A stretch of DNA of 45,475 bases from Pseudomonadota bacterium (GCA_023431345.1 JAEYWK010000065.1:1-45475); one strand, 5' to 3'; positions 22,667 through 31,351 are shown, counted from the stretch's first letter. The notes: generated from the letters alone by a model not told the origin. Translations and numbers: made by a program.

Positions 22667-25350
22667 GCGGGACGCTCCGTGAGCACGCCGAGCGGCGGCG
22701 GCGGCGCCGGCGGGAGCGCGCCGAGGGTCGACAGCGCGCGGCTCGACAGCGAGCTGACGATCTCGTCTTGATCGCGCGACAGCTGGGTTAGGGCCGCGCG
22801 CGCGTCCGGAAACGCGCCCACCTGCTCCGCCGCGCGCTCGGCGCGTTGTTCGTCGGGCATGTCGTCGACCACGAGCCGCAGGAGCAGCGCGGCCTCGTCG
22901 GACGAGCGATCGAAGCCGCGGATCAGCGCGTCCAAGAACTCGACCGCCCGCCCGCGCCGGCGGCGATCGCTCGAGGTGAGCGCGGCGAAGATGGCGGGCA
23001 CGTCGTCGCCGCGGTGCAGCACTTGCAGGAGCCGCGCGATGCGATCGCGTGATTGGGCGATCTTGTCGTCGAGGAGCTCGACCACCAGCTGGCCTTCGAG
23101 CTTGGCCGCGGCGACGCGATCACGCTGTATCGCGAGCTGGGCCGCGAACAACCGCAAGTACTCGCGGGCGTTGCGAATCAGCTCGTGAAAAATCGGCCCT
23201 GGATCGACGCGCAAGGAGGTCTCGAGGGCGATCTCCTCCAGCCCGCGCAGCGCCTTGTAGCGCACCAAACCGTCCTCATGCGCGACCACGGCCTCGAGCA
23301 GTATCGCGAGCGCCTCTTTGGAGTGAAACGCGGCGATGCTGCGCGGGACGTGGATGCGCACCCGCCGGTCGACGCTGCCGTCGCGGAGCGCGCGCTCCAG
23401 CGCCGCGAGCGCGGGCGCCCCCAGCCGCAGCAAGCCGCGCCGCGCGCTCAAGCGCTCATCGGACCACTTCAAGCGCGTGATGAGGTAGGGGATCGCGACT
23501 TCGTCACCGGCGGCCTCGAGCGCCGCCGTAACGGCGCCGCCCAGCGCTGGCTGGCGAGCAAAGCTCAGCAAGATACGGGGCGCGTCGGGCGTCGGGTGCG
23601 CGGCCAGCGCCTCGATGAACGCGTGCTTGAGCGTGTGCTCCTGGTCGTCGTCCTTGAACAGCTCCCACTGCAGCGGGTCGCCGTCCATCCCCTCCCCGCC
23701 TAGCTGGGCCAAGTAGAGCGCGGCGAAGGTGCGCAAGCCGACGTTCTCGTGCGACGCCACGCGCTCCAGCACCTCCGTGGCGCCACCTAGCGCGAAGGCG
23801 CGCACCACCGCCTGCTGCACGCGCGGCGTGCCCTGCTCGAGCAGCCGCTCGCCGAGGGGGTGCCAATCTTTGCGCTTACTGGGGCCGAGCAGCTCCAAGG
23901 CGCGGATGAGCACGCTCTCGTCGCTGTGCAGCAAGATGAGCGCTGGGATCAGCCGTTCGCGCTTGCGCTCCGCCAGCACGTTCATGGCCGCTACCACCTC
24001 GCTCGGCTGCGGGCGCGCCAGCGCTTCGACCAACGTCTCTACCGAGGTGAGGTCGAGCTCGGCCAGCATGAACTCACGCTCGACGCCGCCGCGCGTGAGC
24101 GCCTTGCGAAACAGCGCGATGTAGGGGCTGCGAATGCCGACGCCCACGAGCAGCCAAACGATGGCCAGCGTCGCGGCCGCGGACGCCAGGTGTCCGGGTC
24201 GGAACTCACGCTGCAGGGTCGCGGCGAGCAGCACGCCGCCAGCGACCGCCTGGGCCACGCGGGTGACGATCAAGTCGACGAAGCCGCGCGGCTTGGCCTG
24301 TTGCTCGACGGGCGCCCAGAGCAGCTCCGAGGCGACGCGTCCGAGGGAGTTACGGAGCGAGACGTCGGTGCCCTTGAGCACGACCACGAGCCAGAACGGG
24401 GCCGCGAGCAGCGCCGTCAACGTACTCCCGAAGGTGAGCAGCAGCGGCCCCGTGAGCGCGAGCCCGACCACGCCGATGCGCTGAACCACCGGGCCCGTGA
24501 TCGCGACCTGCAGCACGAGCGAGCCGAGGCTCAAGACCAGCTGATAGCGCGCGAAGAAGGCGCCCAAGTCCTCGGGGGCGATGGTTCGCGACACCTTGGC
24601 CTTGTAGAGGTAGTCGATCACGACCGAGACGCCGATCGACAGCGCCGCCATCAGCGCCAGCCGCACCAGGAAGGGGTCGTGACGCACGGTGCGGAGCGGG
24701 GGACCGAGCGGCGCCCGGCTCGTGACAGGGCTCGAGGTGAGCGCGCGCGAAGGCTGTGCTGCCTCCTCTGCTACCAACCGCGTCGCCAGTAGCGCAGCTC
24801 CGAAGTAGAGCAGCGACGCTGCGCCGAGCAGGCCACGCACCGGGACGACGTGCAGCAGCAAGGCCGCGAGCGCTGCCCCGCCGACTCCGCCCAGCACCCC
24901 ACCCGAAGCCAGCGGACCGAATAGTCGACGGCTCTGCGAGGCGTTGAAGAGCCCGCCGGCGAGCAGCCAAAATTGGCCGACGAGCAGCGTGGCCGAGAGC
25001 GCGCCAAAGACGTAGAGGCTGAAGACGCTGACCGCGCCTGGTTGGCGAATGCGGAACCATGCCGCCACGAACGCCGTCGCCAGCAGCGACACGACGAGCG
25101 CGTTCTTGGCTCCGGCGGCGCGCGTGAGCCGGACGCTGAGCGGAGTGAGCACGATCATCGACAGCGCCGTGGCCACGTAGACGAAGGCGAGATTGCGCGG
25201 AGGGAGCTTGGCCAAGAACAGCGCGTCACGCGCCGTTTCGAGCACCGTGTGGGCGGAGATGGTCAGCAGGAGGACCAGGAACGCGCGCGTGAAAATGCGA
25301 CCTTCGCCGGACCGAAGGTCCACCAGCCGGCTCAGGCCGGCGCTCTTCAC
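22663..25350 (-). CDS. Npt-family transporter domain fused to HEAT-like repeats
   Basis: The 895-residue protein has an N-terminal 12-segment membrane domain (about 15-415) of the Npt/MFS-like nucleotide-transporter type (TRAFLVLLLTISAHTVLETARDALFLAKLP, VGQFWLLAGGLFNASQSRRLF). About 460 residues of soluble helical repeats follow (440-890), with HEAT/ARM-like helix pairs such as VLERVASHENVGLRTFAALYLAQ and LLEAVVAHEDGLVRYKALRG. The HEAT part suggests a cytoplasmic scaffold that could sense or regulate transport. The gene is divergent from a small membrane protein and translationally coupled (ATGA) to the double-CNB gene. Substrate and direction are unknown. Confidence 0.82.
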   Translation of the reverse strand: MKSAGLSRLVDLRSGEGRIFTRAFLVLLLTISAHTVLETARDALFLAKLPPRNLAFVYVATALSMIVLTPLSVRLTRAAGAKNALVVSLLATAFVAAWFRIRQPGAVSVFSLYVFGALSATLLVGQFWLLAGGLFNASQSRRLFGPLASGGVLGGVGGAALAALLLHVVPVRGLLGAASLLYFGAALLATRLVAEEAAQPSRALTSSPVTSRAPLGPPLRTVRHDPFLVRLALMAALSIGVSVVIDYLYKAKVSRTIAPEDLGAFFARYQLVLSLGSLVLQVAITGPVVQRIGVVGLALTGPLLLTFGSTLTALLAAPFWLVVVLKGTDVSLRNSLGRVASELLWAPVEQQAKPRGFVDLIVTRVAQAVAGGVLLAATLQREFRPGHLASAAATLAIVWLLVGVGIRSPYIALFRKALTRGGVEREFMLAELDLTSVETLVEALARPQPSEVVAAMNVLAERKRERLIPALILLHSDESVLIRALELLGPSKRKDWHPLGERLLEQGTPRVQQAVVRAFALGGATEVLERVASHENVGLRTFAALYLAQLGGEGMDGDPLQWELFKDDDQEHTLKHAFIEALAAHPTPDAPRILLSFARQPALGGAVTAALEAAGDEVAIPYLITRLKWSDERLSARRGLLRLGAPALAALERALRDGSVDRRVRIHVPRSIAAFHSKEALAILLEAVVAHEDGLVRYKALRGLEEIALETSLRVDPGPIFHELIRNAREYLRLFAAQLAIQRDRVAAAKLEGQLVVELLDDKIAQSRDRIARLLQVLHRGDDVPAIFAALTSSDRRRRGRAVEFLDALIRGFDRSSDEAALLLRLVVDDMPDEQRAERAAEQVGAFPDARAALTQLSRDQDEIVSSLSSRALSTLGALPPAPPPPLGVLTERPA

Positions 25351-25440
25351 GGGGCTTTCCTCGACAAAATAGCTAGCGGGCGGAGGTTGAGCCCTGACGC
25401 GGCTTGCGAGCCGCGAGAGCTGGGCTTACTTTTAGGGCAG

Positions 25441-25809
25441 ATGCTCGGTTGCCACCAGCAGAGGAACCTCGGTGAACGCGCCCGCGGCCGGGCCGTCCGG
25501 CTGGGGGTGCTGTCGGGAGGTCTCGCGCTGGGCTGGGCGCTGCTCTCGACAGAGCTCGGGGTGGCAAAGCAGCTCGGCTGGCTGATCTTCATCCCGGCCG
25601 CTGTCTCTGCCTACCTCATCATCTCCGGCACGTTCGGCATCTGCGTCTACTACGGCTTGAAAGGCGCTCGCGGCGCCGACCACGGCAGTGAAGCGGTGCT
25701 CGACTCCGAGAGCCGCCAGCACCTCCGCCTGCGCGCCCTGCTCGCGGTCTCCGCGAGCCTCGTCATCGCCATCGGCTTCGCCGCCGCCCTCGTCATCGGC
25801 AGCAGCTGA
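25441..25809 (+). CDS. Small membrane protein of unknown function
   Basis: The 122-residue protein has three hydrophobic segments: GVLSGGLALGWALLS, LGWLIFIPAAVSAYLIISGTFGICVYYG, and a C-terminal LLAVSASLVIAIGFAAALVIG. I do not recognise a family. The ATG at 25441 is preceded by AGGG (about 25433). The open frame extends further upstream, but that part is the reverse complement of the transporter N terminus. It is divergent from the HEAT-fused transporter (90-bp gap) and convergent with the MglA-like GTPase. Confidence 0.6.
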   Translation: MLGCHQQRNLGERARGRAVRLGVLSGGLALGWALLSTELGVAKQLGWLIFIPAAVSAYLIISGTFGICVYYGLKGARGADHGSEAVLDSESRQHLRLRALLAVSASLVIAIGFAAALVIGSS

Positions 25810-25825
25810 CGGCTGCGGCGAGCCT

Positions 25826-26689
25826 TCAAATGGTGTCGCGGGCGGCGTCGGCGGCGGGCTCGGCGTCGGGTTGTGAGTCGCGCGGGTGAAGGCCGCTGCG
25901 CGCGGCGGCGCGGCGAGCGCGGGCTTCGAGCGCGTCGAGCGACGCGGCGCCGAGGTGCGCGGCCGCGGCTTCGGCGTCGACGTCCACGTCTTCGCTGCGC
26001 ACGTTCACCTCTTCGACGTCGACCGGGCCCTCGTTCGGCGTGTCTTCGAAGGTGAGCACGTGATCGAACAGCGCATCCGGATTCGCGAACTCGGCGATCA
26101 GCGGCTCCAGCTCGCCGCCCTTCAGGCTGCGAACTCCCACTCGCATGGCTTCGTTCAAGGTGCTGCGCACGCCATCGCCCTTGGCGGCGTTGGCCGCGAT
26201 GATGGGCACCGAGCCGTCGAGCTTGAGCTTGCGACGCAGCGCCGCCGGCGTCAGCGCGCCTTCGACGTCTTGCTTATTGGCTTGCACGATCAGGCTCACG
26301 GGCTCCGTGCGCCGCTTGATGGATGCGCGGAGGCGCGCGAACGTGCGCTGCGTATCCGGAATAGCGGCGGGGCTCGAGTCACAAACGAACACGATCACGT
26401 CCGCCATCGCCACCAGCGGCCGGCGCCGGTAGTTGCGCTCGATCTGACCTGGCACCGTGATGAGCTGAAAGCGCAAACCGACACCCGCCGAACGCGGCCC
26501 CTCGATCTCGAGCCAATCGAAGAACATCGTTCGACCCTTGAGCTCGGCCGGAGTCACGATGTCACTGCGCCGGCTCGGCGGAATGATCTCGTGCACGCGC
26601 TTGAGGTTGGTCGTCTTTCCGGCGAAGCCCGGGCCGTCGTAAACGACGCGCACGACGTGGCACTTCCGCTCTGTATCGAAGGACGCCAT
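25826..26689 (-). CDS. MglA-like small GTPase with acidic C-terminal tail
   Basis: The 287-residue protein has a Ras-like G domain of the MglA type. It carries P-loop GPGFAGKT (19-26), a switch region with RTMFFDWLEIEG, the G3 motif as TVPGQ (78-82), which is characteristic of MglA, and G4 NKQD (138-141). After about residue 195 there is an extra region of about 90 residues rich in Asp, Glu and Ala (VDVEEVNVRSEDVDVDAEAAAAH) that MglA (about 195 residues) lacks. MglA sets cell polarity and motility in Myxococcus with its GAP MglB. No MglB/Roadblock gene is adjacent here, so its partner is elsewhere or it has another role. It is divergent from the TM2 gene. Confidence 0.85.
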   Translation of the reverse strand: MASFDTERKCHVVRVVYDGPGFAGKTTNLKRVHEIIPPSRRSDIVTPAELKGRTMFFDWLEIEGPRSAGVGLRFQLITVPGQIERNYRRRPLVAMADVIVFVCDSSPAAIPDTQRTFARLRASIKRRTEPVSLIVQANKQDVEGALTPAALRRKLKLDGSVPIIAANAAKGDGVRSTLNEAMRVGVRSLKGGELEPLIAEFANPDALFDHVLTFEDTPNEGPVDVEEVNVRSEDVDVDAEAAAAHLGAASLDALEARARRAAARSGLHPRDSQPDAEPAADAARDTI

Positions 26690-26824
26690 ATCCTTTGCTA
26701 GCGCGGCCGCACCTCGCGCCGCAAGCGCGGCGCGGCGGCGCCCACGTCCGAACGCGGGTTCGGAGCCAGCGAATGCAGTGATTGCGCCAATTTGCAGCCG
26801 TAACTTCGTCTATGCTGCGAGGCG

Positions 26825-27430
26825 ATGAGCTACGGATCGTCTGGAGGCCCGGGGGGATATGGACCGCCGCCGGGGGGCTACGGCGGGCCGCCCGGCGGCT
26901 ACGGGCCGCCCGGCTACGGGCCGCCCGGCTACGGGCCGCCGCCCGGCGCCTTCGGCTACCCGCCCGCGGGCTCGTACGGAGGCGGGCCGCCGGTGGTGTA
27001 CTCGGAGAAGAAGCGCAGCACCGCCTTTCTCCTCTCCTACCTGCTCGGCTATCTGGGTGCCGATCGCTTCTACCTCGGACAGACGGGGCTCGGCGTGCTC
27101 AAGCTGCTCAGCTGCGGAGGCTTGGGCATCTGGTACCTGATCGATCTCGTCTTGCAAGCGCTCGGCGAAGTCAAAGACGCCGATGGCAAGCTGCTCGCGC
27201 CGCCGGACTTGGTGAGCGGCGCTCCGCGCGTGAACGGCAATCATGTGCTGCTGGCAGGCGTGCTCGCCGGCAACCTCGGTGTCGACCGCTTCATGCTCGG
27301 ACAGACGGCGCTCGGCATCCTCAAGCTCGTCACCTGCGGCGGTCTGGGTATCTGGCAGCTGGTCGACCTCGTCTTGGCTGCGACTGGAAACTTACGCGAC
27401 GCCCAGGGCAACTCGCTGCGCTGGCGTTGA
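26825..27430 (+). CDS. TM2-domain membrane protein with Gly/Pro/Tyr-rich N terminus
   Basis: The 201-residue protein starts with a low-complexity stretch of PGGYG/GYGPP repeats (residues 8-57). Two TM2 domains follow (about 62-120 and 140-195), each with the pattern ...LLG..GaDRFyLGqtg.GvlKL...GGlGIW.liD. Examples are GADRFYLGQTGLGVLKLLSCGGLGIWYLID (split across residues 72-101) and GVDRFMLGQTALGILKLVTCGGLGIWQLVD. Each has two membrane-spanning helices. TM2 proteins are small membrane proteins without a known biochemical role. It starts a run of three co-oriented envelope genes. Confidence 0.88.
   Translation: MSYGSSGGPGGYGPPPGGYGGPPGGYGPPGYGPPGYGPPPGAFGYPPAGSYGGGPPVVYSEKKRSTAFLLSYLLGYLGADRFYLGQTGLGVLKLLSCGGLGIWYLIDLVLQALGEVKDADGKLLAPPDLVSGAPRVNGNHVLLAGVLAGNLGVDRFMLGQTALGILKLVTCGGLGIWQLVDLVLAATGNLRDAQGNSLRWR
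26897..26941 (+). repeat. Three tandem 15-bp repeats
   Basis: Units of GGCTACGGGCCGCCC begin at 26897, 26912 and 26927 and encode repeated G-Y-G-P-P in the TM2 protein's N-terminal tail. The final copy differs in its last position. Confidence 0.9.
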
Positions 27431-27503
27431 GGCCCTCAGCGGCGCTGAAACTCCGCCCTTTTGCCCTTGAGGGAACGGTTCCAGATGGCATAGTGCCGCG
27501 CAC

Positions 27504-28052
27504 ATGCGACGCCTCTTCCCGGCCCTTGGCCTGGCGCTGCTGCTCGGCAGCGTCGCCATCACCGGCTGCGATGACAACGACTACTGTGATGGGGGCGGCC
27601 CCTGTGAGTGCAGCGGCGGCAGCGAGTGCTACTTCGGCTGCAACGACGACGGCTGCAGGCCGTTTTGCCACGACGTGGATCGCTGCGGCGCCGTCTGCGA
27701 AGACGACTGCCGCTCCGAGTGCTCGCACACGCAAGAGTGCAGCACGAGCTGCGGTGACGACTGCAGCTTTCGTTGCCACGACATGACCGCGTGCGGGGTG
27801 TCGTGCGGCAAGAACTGCAGCTTCGACTGCTCTCACGCCAGCCGCTGCGGAGCCATCGTCGGCGCGGGCAGCACCGTGCGCTGCGCCCAGCATACGACGT
27901 GCGAGGTCGTGTGCGAGGGCGCCTGCGACGTCGAATGCGTCGGGCACTGCAAGGTAAAATGCGCTGAGCCAGGCCGCTGCAACGTGACCTGCGCCGGCGA
28001 CAAGCCGCTGAAGACCTGCGGGGACGGCGCGCTCGGCTGCGGAGATTGTTGA
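27504..28052 (+). CDS. Cysteine-rich predicted lipoprotein
   Basis: The 182-residue protein has a signal peptide and lipobox (ITGC, Cys22). I count 33 cysteines in the whole chain, with spacings mostly C-x(2,3)-C and C-x5-C, for example CSTSCGDDCSFRCHDMTAC. Aspartate, histidine and serine fill the gaps. The regular spacing suggests either repeated disulphide-bonded modules or a metal-binding scaffold. I cannot name a family, and database repeat families of this type often have no known role. It lies 73 bp after the TM2 gene, and its stop lies 2 bp before the start of the barrel gene, so the latter two are probably one operon. Confidence 0.8.
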   Translation: MRRLFPALGLALLLGSVAITGCDDNDYCDGGGPCECSGGSECYFGCNDDGCRPFCHDVDRCGAVCEDDCRSECSHTQECSTSCGDDCSFRCHDMTACGVSCGKNCSFDCSHASRCGAIVGAGSTVRCAQHTTCEVVCEGACDVECVGHCKVKCAEPGRCNVTCAGDKPLKTCGDGALGCGDC

Positions 28053-28054
28053 CG

Positions 28055-28672
28055 ATGACGAGAGGATTCTGGCGTCTCGCTTCCGCTTGCGCGCTGCTGC
28101 TCGCGCTCGTTTGTTCGTCGCAGCCTGCCTTCGCGCAAAGCACCATCAAGCGGCCCGGCGCGCGCGCGGCGTACAGCTTCGAAGCCGAGCCTCACCTGCT
28201 CGCTGGCTTGTTCGACCCGCCGGGCTTCGGCGGCGGCAATGGCTGGGGCCTCGGCTTTCGCGGCAGCGTGGAGCTGCTCGAGATCGGCTTCATCCCCAAG
28301 CTCAACAACTCCATCGCCCTCGGCTTCGGCGTCGATTGGCTGCGCTATGACGGCTGGAGCGGCCCCCGCGGCTATTGCCAAGAGTCGTTCACCGGGCCAG
28401 CAGGCGTGCCGATTTGCACGCGCGTGCCCGGAGCAGGCGGAGACATCGATTACTTCTTCGTGCCGGTGGTGATGCAATGGAACTTCTGGCTGCACCGGCA
28501 ATGGTCGGTGTTCGGCGAGCCGGGCGTCGCGATGTACGTCGAGGAAGGCGACGTCGACTTCACGCCCTTCGTGCTGTACGCCGGTGGTCGCTTCCATTTC
28601 ACCGATCGCATCACGCTCACGATGCGCCTCGGCTACCCGACGTTCTCGCTCGGCGTGTCGTTCCTGCTGTAG
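28055..28672 (+). CDS. Predicted outer-membrane beta-barrel protein
   Basis: The 205-residue protein has a signal peptide (FWRLASACALLLALVCSSQPAFAQ), then alternating amphipathic strands such as WGLGFRGSVELLEIGFIPKLNNS, YFFVPVVMQWNFWLHRQW, FVLYAGGRFHFTDRITLTMRLGYP and FSLGVSFLL. This fits a small outer-membrane beta-barrel of the general porin-like group, with no specific family recognised. The start is ATG at 28055, with GGAG at 28041-28044. Two extra in-frame TTG codons upstream are less likely. It follows the Cys-rich lipoprotein by 2 bp. Confidence 0.72.
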   Translation: MTRGFWRLASACALLLALVCSSQPAFAQSTIKRPGARAAYSFEAEPHLLAGLFDPPGFGGGNGWGLGFRGSVELLEIGFIPKLNNSIALGFGVDWLRYDGWSGPRGYCQESFTGPAGVPICTRVPGAGGDIDYFFVPVVMQWNFWLHRQWSVFGEPGVAMYVEEGDVDFTPFVLYAGGRFHFTDRITLTMRLGYPTFSLGVSFLL

Positions 28673-28681
28673 CGGTCGACG

Positions 28682-28712
28682 CGCCGGCCGCCGGCCGGCA
28701 GGGCCGACTTTT
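28682..28712 (+). terminator. Possible terminator after the barrel gene
   Basis: GCCGGC at 28682-28687 pairs with GCCGGC at 28693-28698 (6-bp stem, 5-nt loop). A run of five T follows at 28708-28712. It is weak because the T run is 9 nt from the stem. The T run and position right after the last gene of the unit favour termination here. Confidence 0.45.
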
Positions 28713-28804
28713 TCGACGCCTGGCAGTCGCGCTCCCGACCCGGCTCGCGCCGAAACAGACCGGCAACAGACGGTGGTTTCGAACGGTGCTAGCACTGGGC
28801 CGCG

Positions 28805-30268
28805 ATGCTCACCCAGCGCGACCCCAACAAGCCCGAAAAGCTCGACACGCATCAGAAAGCGCTCGCCGTCAACCTGGACGCCAAGCGCTACGGCACCTTC
28901 GCCGAGATTGGCGCCGGGCAAGAGGTGGTGCGCTGGTTCTTTCGCGTGGGCGGCGCCGCCGGCACCATCGCCAAGAGCATCTCCGCGTACGACATGGCCG
29001 TCAGCGACGCCATCTACGGACAAACGCAGCGCTACGTGGCCCGCCAGCGCCTCGAGAGCATGCTCAACTACGAGCACGAGCTGAACCTCAAGCGCCTGCG
29101 CGACGCGCGCGGCGACACCACGTCGTTCTTCGCTTTCGCCGACACGGTGTCGGCCCGCAACTTCAAGGGCACCAACGAGTGTCACGGCTGGATGGGCGTC
29201 AAATTTCAGGCTCACCCCCGCGATCAAGACAGCCAAATCATCATTCACGTGCGCATGCTCGACTCCGAGAACGCGCTGCAGCAGGAGGCGCTCGGCATCG
29301 TGGGCGTGAACCTGCTCTACGGCGCGTTCTTCATGCACCACGATCCCGATCGGCTGGTCGAGTCGCTGCTCGACAACTTGACCACCCAGCGCATCGAGAT
29401 CGACATGATCGAGTTCTCCGGCATCGAGTTCCGGCACGTGGACAACCGCGTGATGAGCTTGAAGCTCGTGCAGCTCGGGCTCTCGGGCGCGGCCATGTTC
29501 GGCCCCAAGGGCCAAGTGCTACAGCCGGCGGAGGTGCTCTATAAGAAGCCCGTCCTCGTCGAGCGCGGCAGCTTCCGCCCCGTCTGCCACGTCAACATCG
29601 ACATGCTGCGGAGCGCCCACGAAGCGTTCTCGAAGACGCTCGGTGCTGGCGAGCAGATCGTGGAGCTGGCCGAGATCACGATGCGCAACCTGATTGTCGG
29701 CGGGCAGATCGATTACCGTGATTTCCTGGCCCGCGCCGACGTGCTCGCCGCCGCCGGCAAGACGGTGCTGATTTCAGACTACGCCCAGTATTACCGACTG
29801 GCCGGCTATCTGCGCAAGCAGACGTCGCGGCCGATCGCGATCACGCTGGGGGCCGGCAGCTTGCTCACGCTGTTCGACGAGAAGTATTACGCGGACCTCG
29901 ACGGCGGCATCCTCGAGTCGTTCGGCAGGTTGTTCAAGAACGAGCTCAAGCTCTACGTCTACCCCTACATCGAACCGGGCACGGACCAGATGATGACGGT
30001 CGACAACCTGCCCATCGCGCCCGACCTGAGCAAGCTCTACGGCCACCTCGTCGACCGCGGCTGCATCCTGCCGCTCGACACGTACAACCCCGAGTACCTG
30101 AAGATCTTCTCGCGTGACGTGCTCGAGCACATCAAGGCGGGCGACGCGAGCTGGGAACAAATGGTGCCGAGCGAGATCGCCGACATCATCAAGCGCCGCG
30201 GCTTCTTCGGCTACAAGAAGAGCGCGGAGGCGCCGGCGGGCACGCCCGAGCGCCGCTACGACAACTGA
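28805..30268 (+). CDS. Conserved protein of unknown function
   Basis: The 487-residue protein is highly conserved in character (YGTFAEIGAGQEVVRWFFRVGGAAGTIAKSISAYDM, FFAFADTVSARNF, GTNECHGWMGVKFQ). It has no signal peptide or clear membrane segments. I recall close relatives in Bacteroidetes and other bacteria, sometimes named nicotinate-nucleotide adenylyltransferase. No HxGH or ISSTxxR nucleotidyltransferase motif is visible here, so I do not use that name. It could be an enzyme acting on a small metabolite. The ATG at 28805 sits 131 bp after the barrel stop and the predicted terminator. The last 13 bp overlap the ROK gene tail to tail. Confidence 0.7.
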   Translation: MLTQRDPNKPEKLDTHQKALAVNLDAKRYGTFAEIGAGQEVVRWFFRVGGAAGTIAKSISAYDMAVSDAIYGQTQRYVARQRLESMLNYEHELNLKRLRDARGDTTSFFAFADTVSARNFKGTNECHGWMGVKFQAHPRDQDSQIIIHVRMLDSENALQQEALGIVGVNLLYGAFFMHHDPDRLVESLLDNLTTQRIEIDMIEFSGIEFRHVDNRVMSLKLVQLGLSGAAMFGPKGQVLQPAEVLYKKPVLVERGSFRPVCHVNIDMLRSAHEAFSKTLGAGEQIVELAEITMRNLIVGGQIDYRDFLARADVLAAAGKTVLISDYAQYYRLAGYLRKQTSRPIAITLGAGSLLTLFDEKYYADLDGGILESFGRLFKNELKLYVYPYIEPGTDQMMTVDNLPIAPDLSKLYGHLVDRGCILPLDTYNPEYLKIFSRDVLEHIKAGDASWEQMVPSEIADIIKRRGFFGYKKSAEAPAGTPERRYDN

Positions 30269-31185
30269 GCCGCACCACCCTGCGCCGGCGCGGCTTGCGA
30301 CTCGCGCAGGGCGCGCTCGGCCAGCGCGAGCGCGCCCGCGATCCCCGCGAGCGGCCCGAGCCGCGGAGGCACCACGTACTGCTCGATGCCGGCCTCCAGG
30401 GCGTCGGCGCGGACGTAGCCCGCGAGTGAGCGCTGCAGGTGCCGCCGTATCAGCGGGAACAGCGGCTCGGCCTGCATGACGCCGCCGCCCAAGATCACCC
30501 GCTCGGGTGAGAGGACGAGCACGAGCGACGTGAGCCCCGACGCGATGTAACGCGCCTCCAGGTCCCAAGCGGGGTGCTCGGCGGGGAGATCCTCAGCGCG
30601 CTTGCCCCAGCGCGCGAGGAGGGCGGGGCCCGCGGCCACCCCTTCCCAGCAGCGGGCGCCGTGGAATGGACAGCAGCCAGCGAACTCGAGATCATCGAGC
30701 TCTCGCGGTACGAGCAGGTGACCCATCTCGGGATGCACCAGGCCGCGGGCGAGCTCGCCTCCGACGAGGGCCCCGCCGCCGATGCCAGTGCCGATGGTCA
30801 CGTAAACGGCGGTGTCGAGGCCGTGCGCGGCGCCCCAGCGCGCCTCGCCGAGCACGGCGCCGTTGACGTCGGTGTCGAAGGCGACCGGTACGCCCAGCGC
30901 TCGCTCGAGCGGTCCGACGACGTCGGCGTTCGCCCAGCCCGGCTTGGGGGTGGTGGTGACGTGACCGTAGCTCGGAGCCCCGCGGTGCAGCTCGATCGGC
31001 CCGAAGCAGCCGACTCCCAAAGCTTCGATCGCGGGCTGGCCGCGGAAGAACTCGACGCAGCGGCTGAGCGTCTCGCTCGGCGTGGTCGTCGGCAAGCGGA
31101 TCTTCGCCTGCAAATCCGCGGGGCTCGTCCCCACCGCGCACACGAACTTCGTGCCGCCCGCTTCAATCGCTCCAAACAAAGCCAT
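30256..31185 (-). CDS. ROK-family fructokinase-like sugar kinase
   Basis: The 309-residue protein is a ROK kinase. N-terminal phosphate loop EAGGTKFVCAVG lies at residues 7-18, and the DTDVNGAVLGEARWG catalytic segment near residue 105 contains the conserved catalytic Asp. TIGTGIGGGALVGG is the second glycine-rich loop, and HPEMGHLLV precedes the zinc-type cluster GCCPFHGARCWEG. The GCCPFHG-x-x-C-x-E-G form is typical of the fructokinase branch (mannose/fructose/glucose phosphorylation). The ATG at 31185 has GAGGG upstream. An ATG 26 codons earlier would precede the conserved start. No sugar transporter or regulator is adjacent. Confidence 0.88.
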   Translation of the reverse strand: MALFGAIEAGGTKFVCAVGTSPADLQAKIRLPTTTPSETLSRCVEFFRGQPAIEALGVGCFGPIELHRGAPSYGHVTTTPKPGWANADVVGPLERALGVPVAFDTDVNGAVLGEARWGAAHGLDTAVYVTIGTGIGGGALVGGELARGLVHPEMGHLLVPRELDDLEFAGCCPFHGARCWEGVAAGPALLARWGKRAEDLPAEHPAWDLEARYIASGLTSLVLVLSPERVILGGGVMQAEPLFPLIRRHLQRSLAGYVRADALEAGIEQYVVPPRLGPLAGIAGALALAERALRESQAAPAQGGAAQLS

Positions 31186-31351
31186 CGCCCTCATCATGCC
31201 AGACGGCGCAACGAGAGAGGCAGGTCGACTCCCAACTCCCCTGCCGAGCCCGAGCTCGTTCACAAACCCCAGAGACCTCGTGGCATTGCGCGCTCACCCC
31301 TCAATCCCCCTCTCGCCCTTCCACTCTTCCACCCTTCCTGTTCCCCCGGCT

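Noticed and set aside
26782..26816. Possible promoter boxes before the TM2 gene
   Set aside because: TTGCGC and TTGCAG are not at a usual distance (16-18 bp) from TAACTT or TATGCT.
27467..27494. Possible promoter TTGAGG-16-CATAGT before the Cys-rich gene
   Set aside because: The transcription start would be almost at the start codon, leaving no room for a ribosome site, and the boxes are weak matches.
27833..29515. Long minus-strand open frame of 560 codons
   Set aside because: It covers three genes on the plus strand with clear signal peptides, a lipobox and conserved motifs. Its own sequence is low in complexity.
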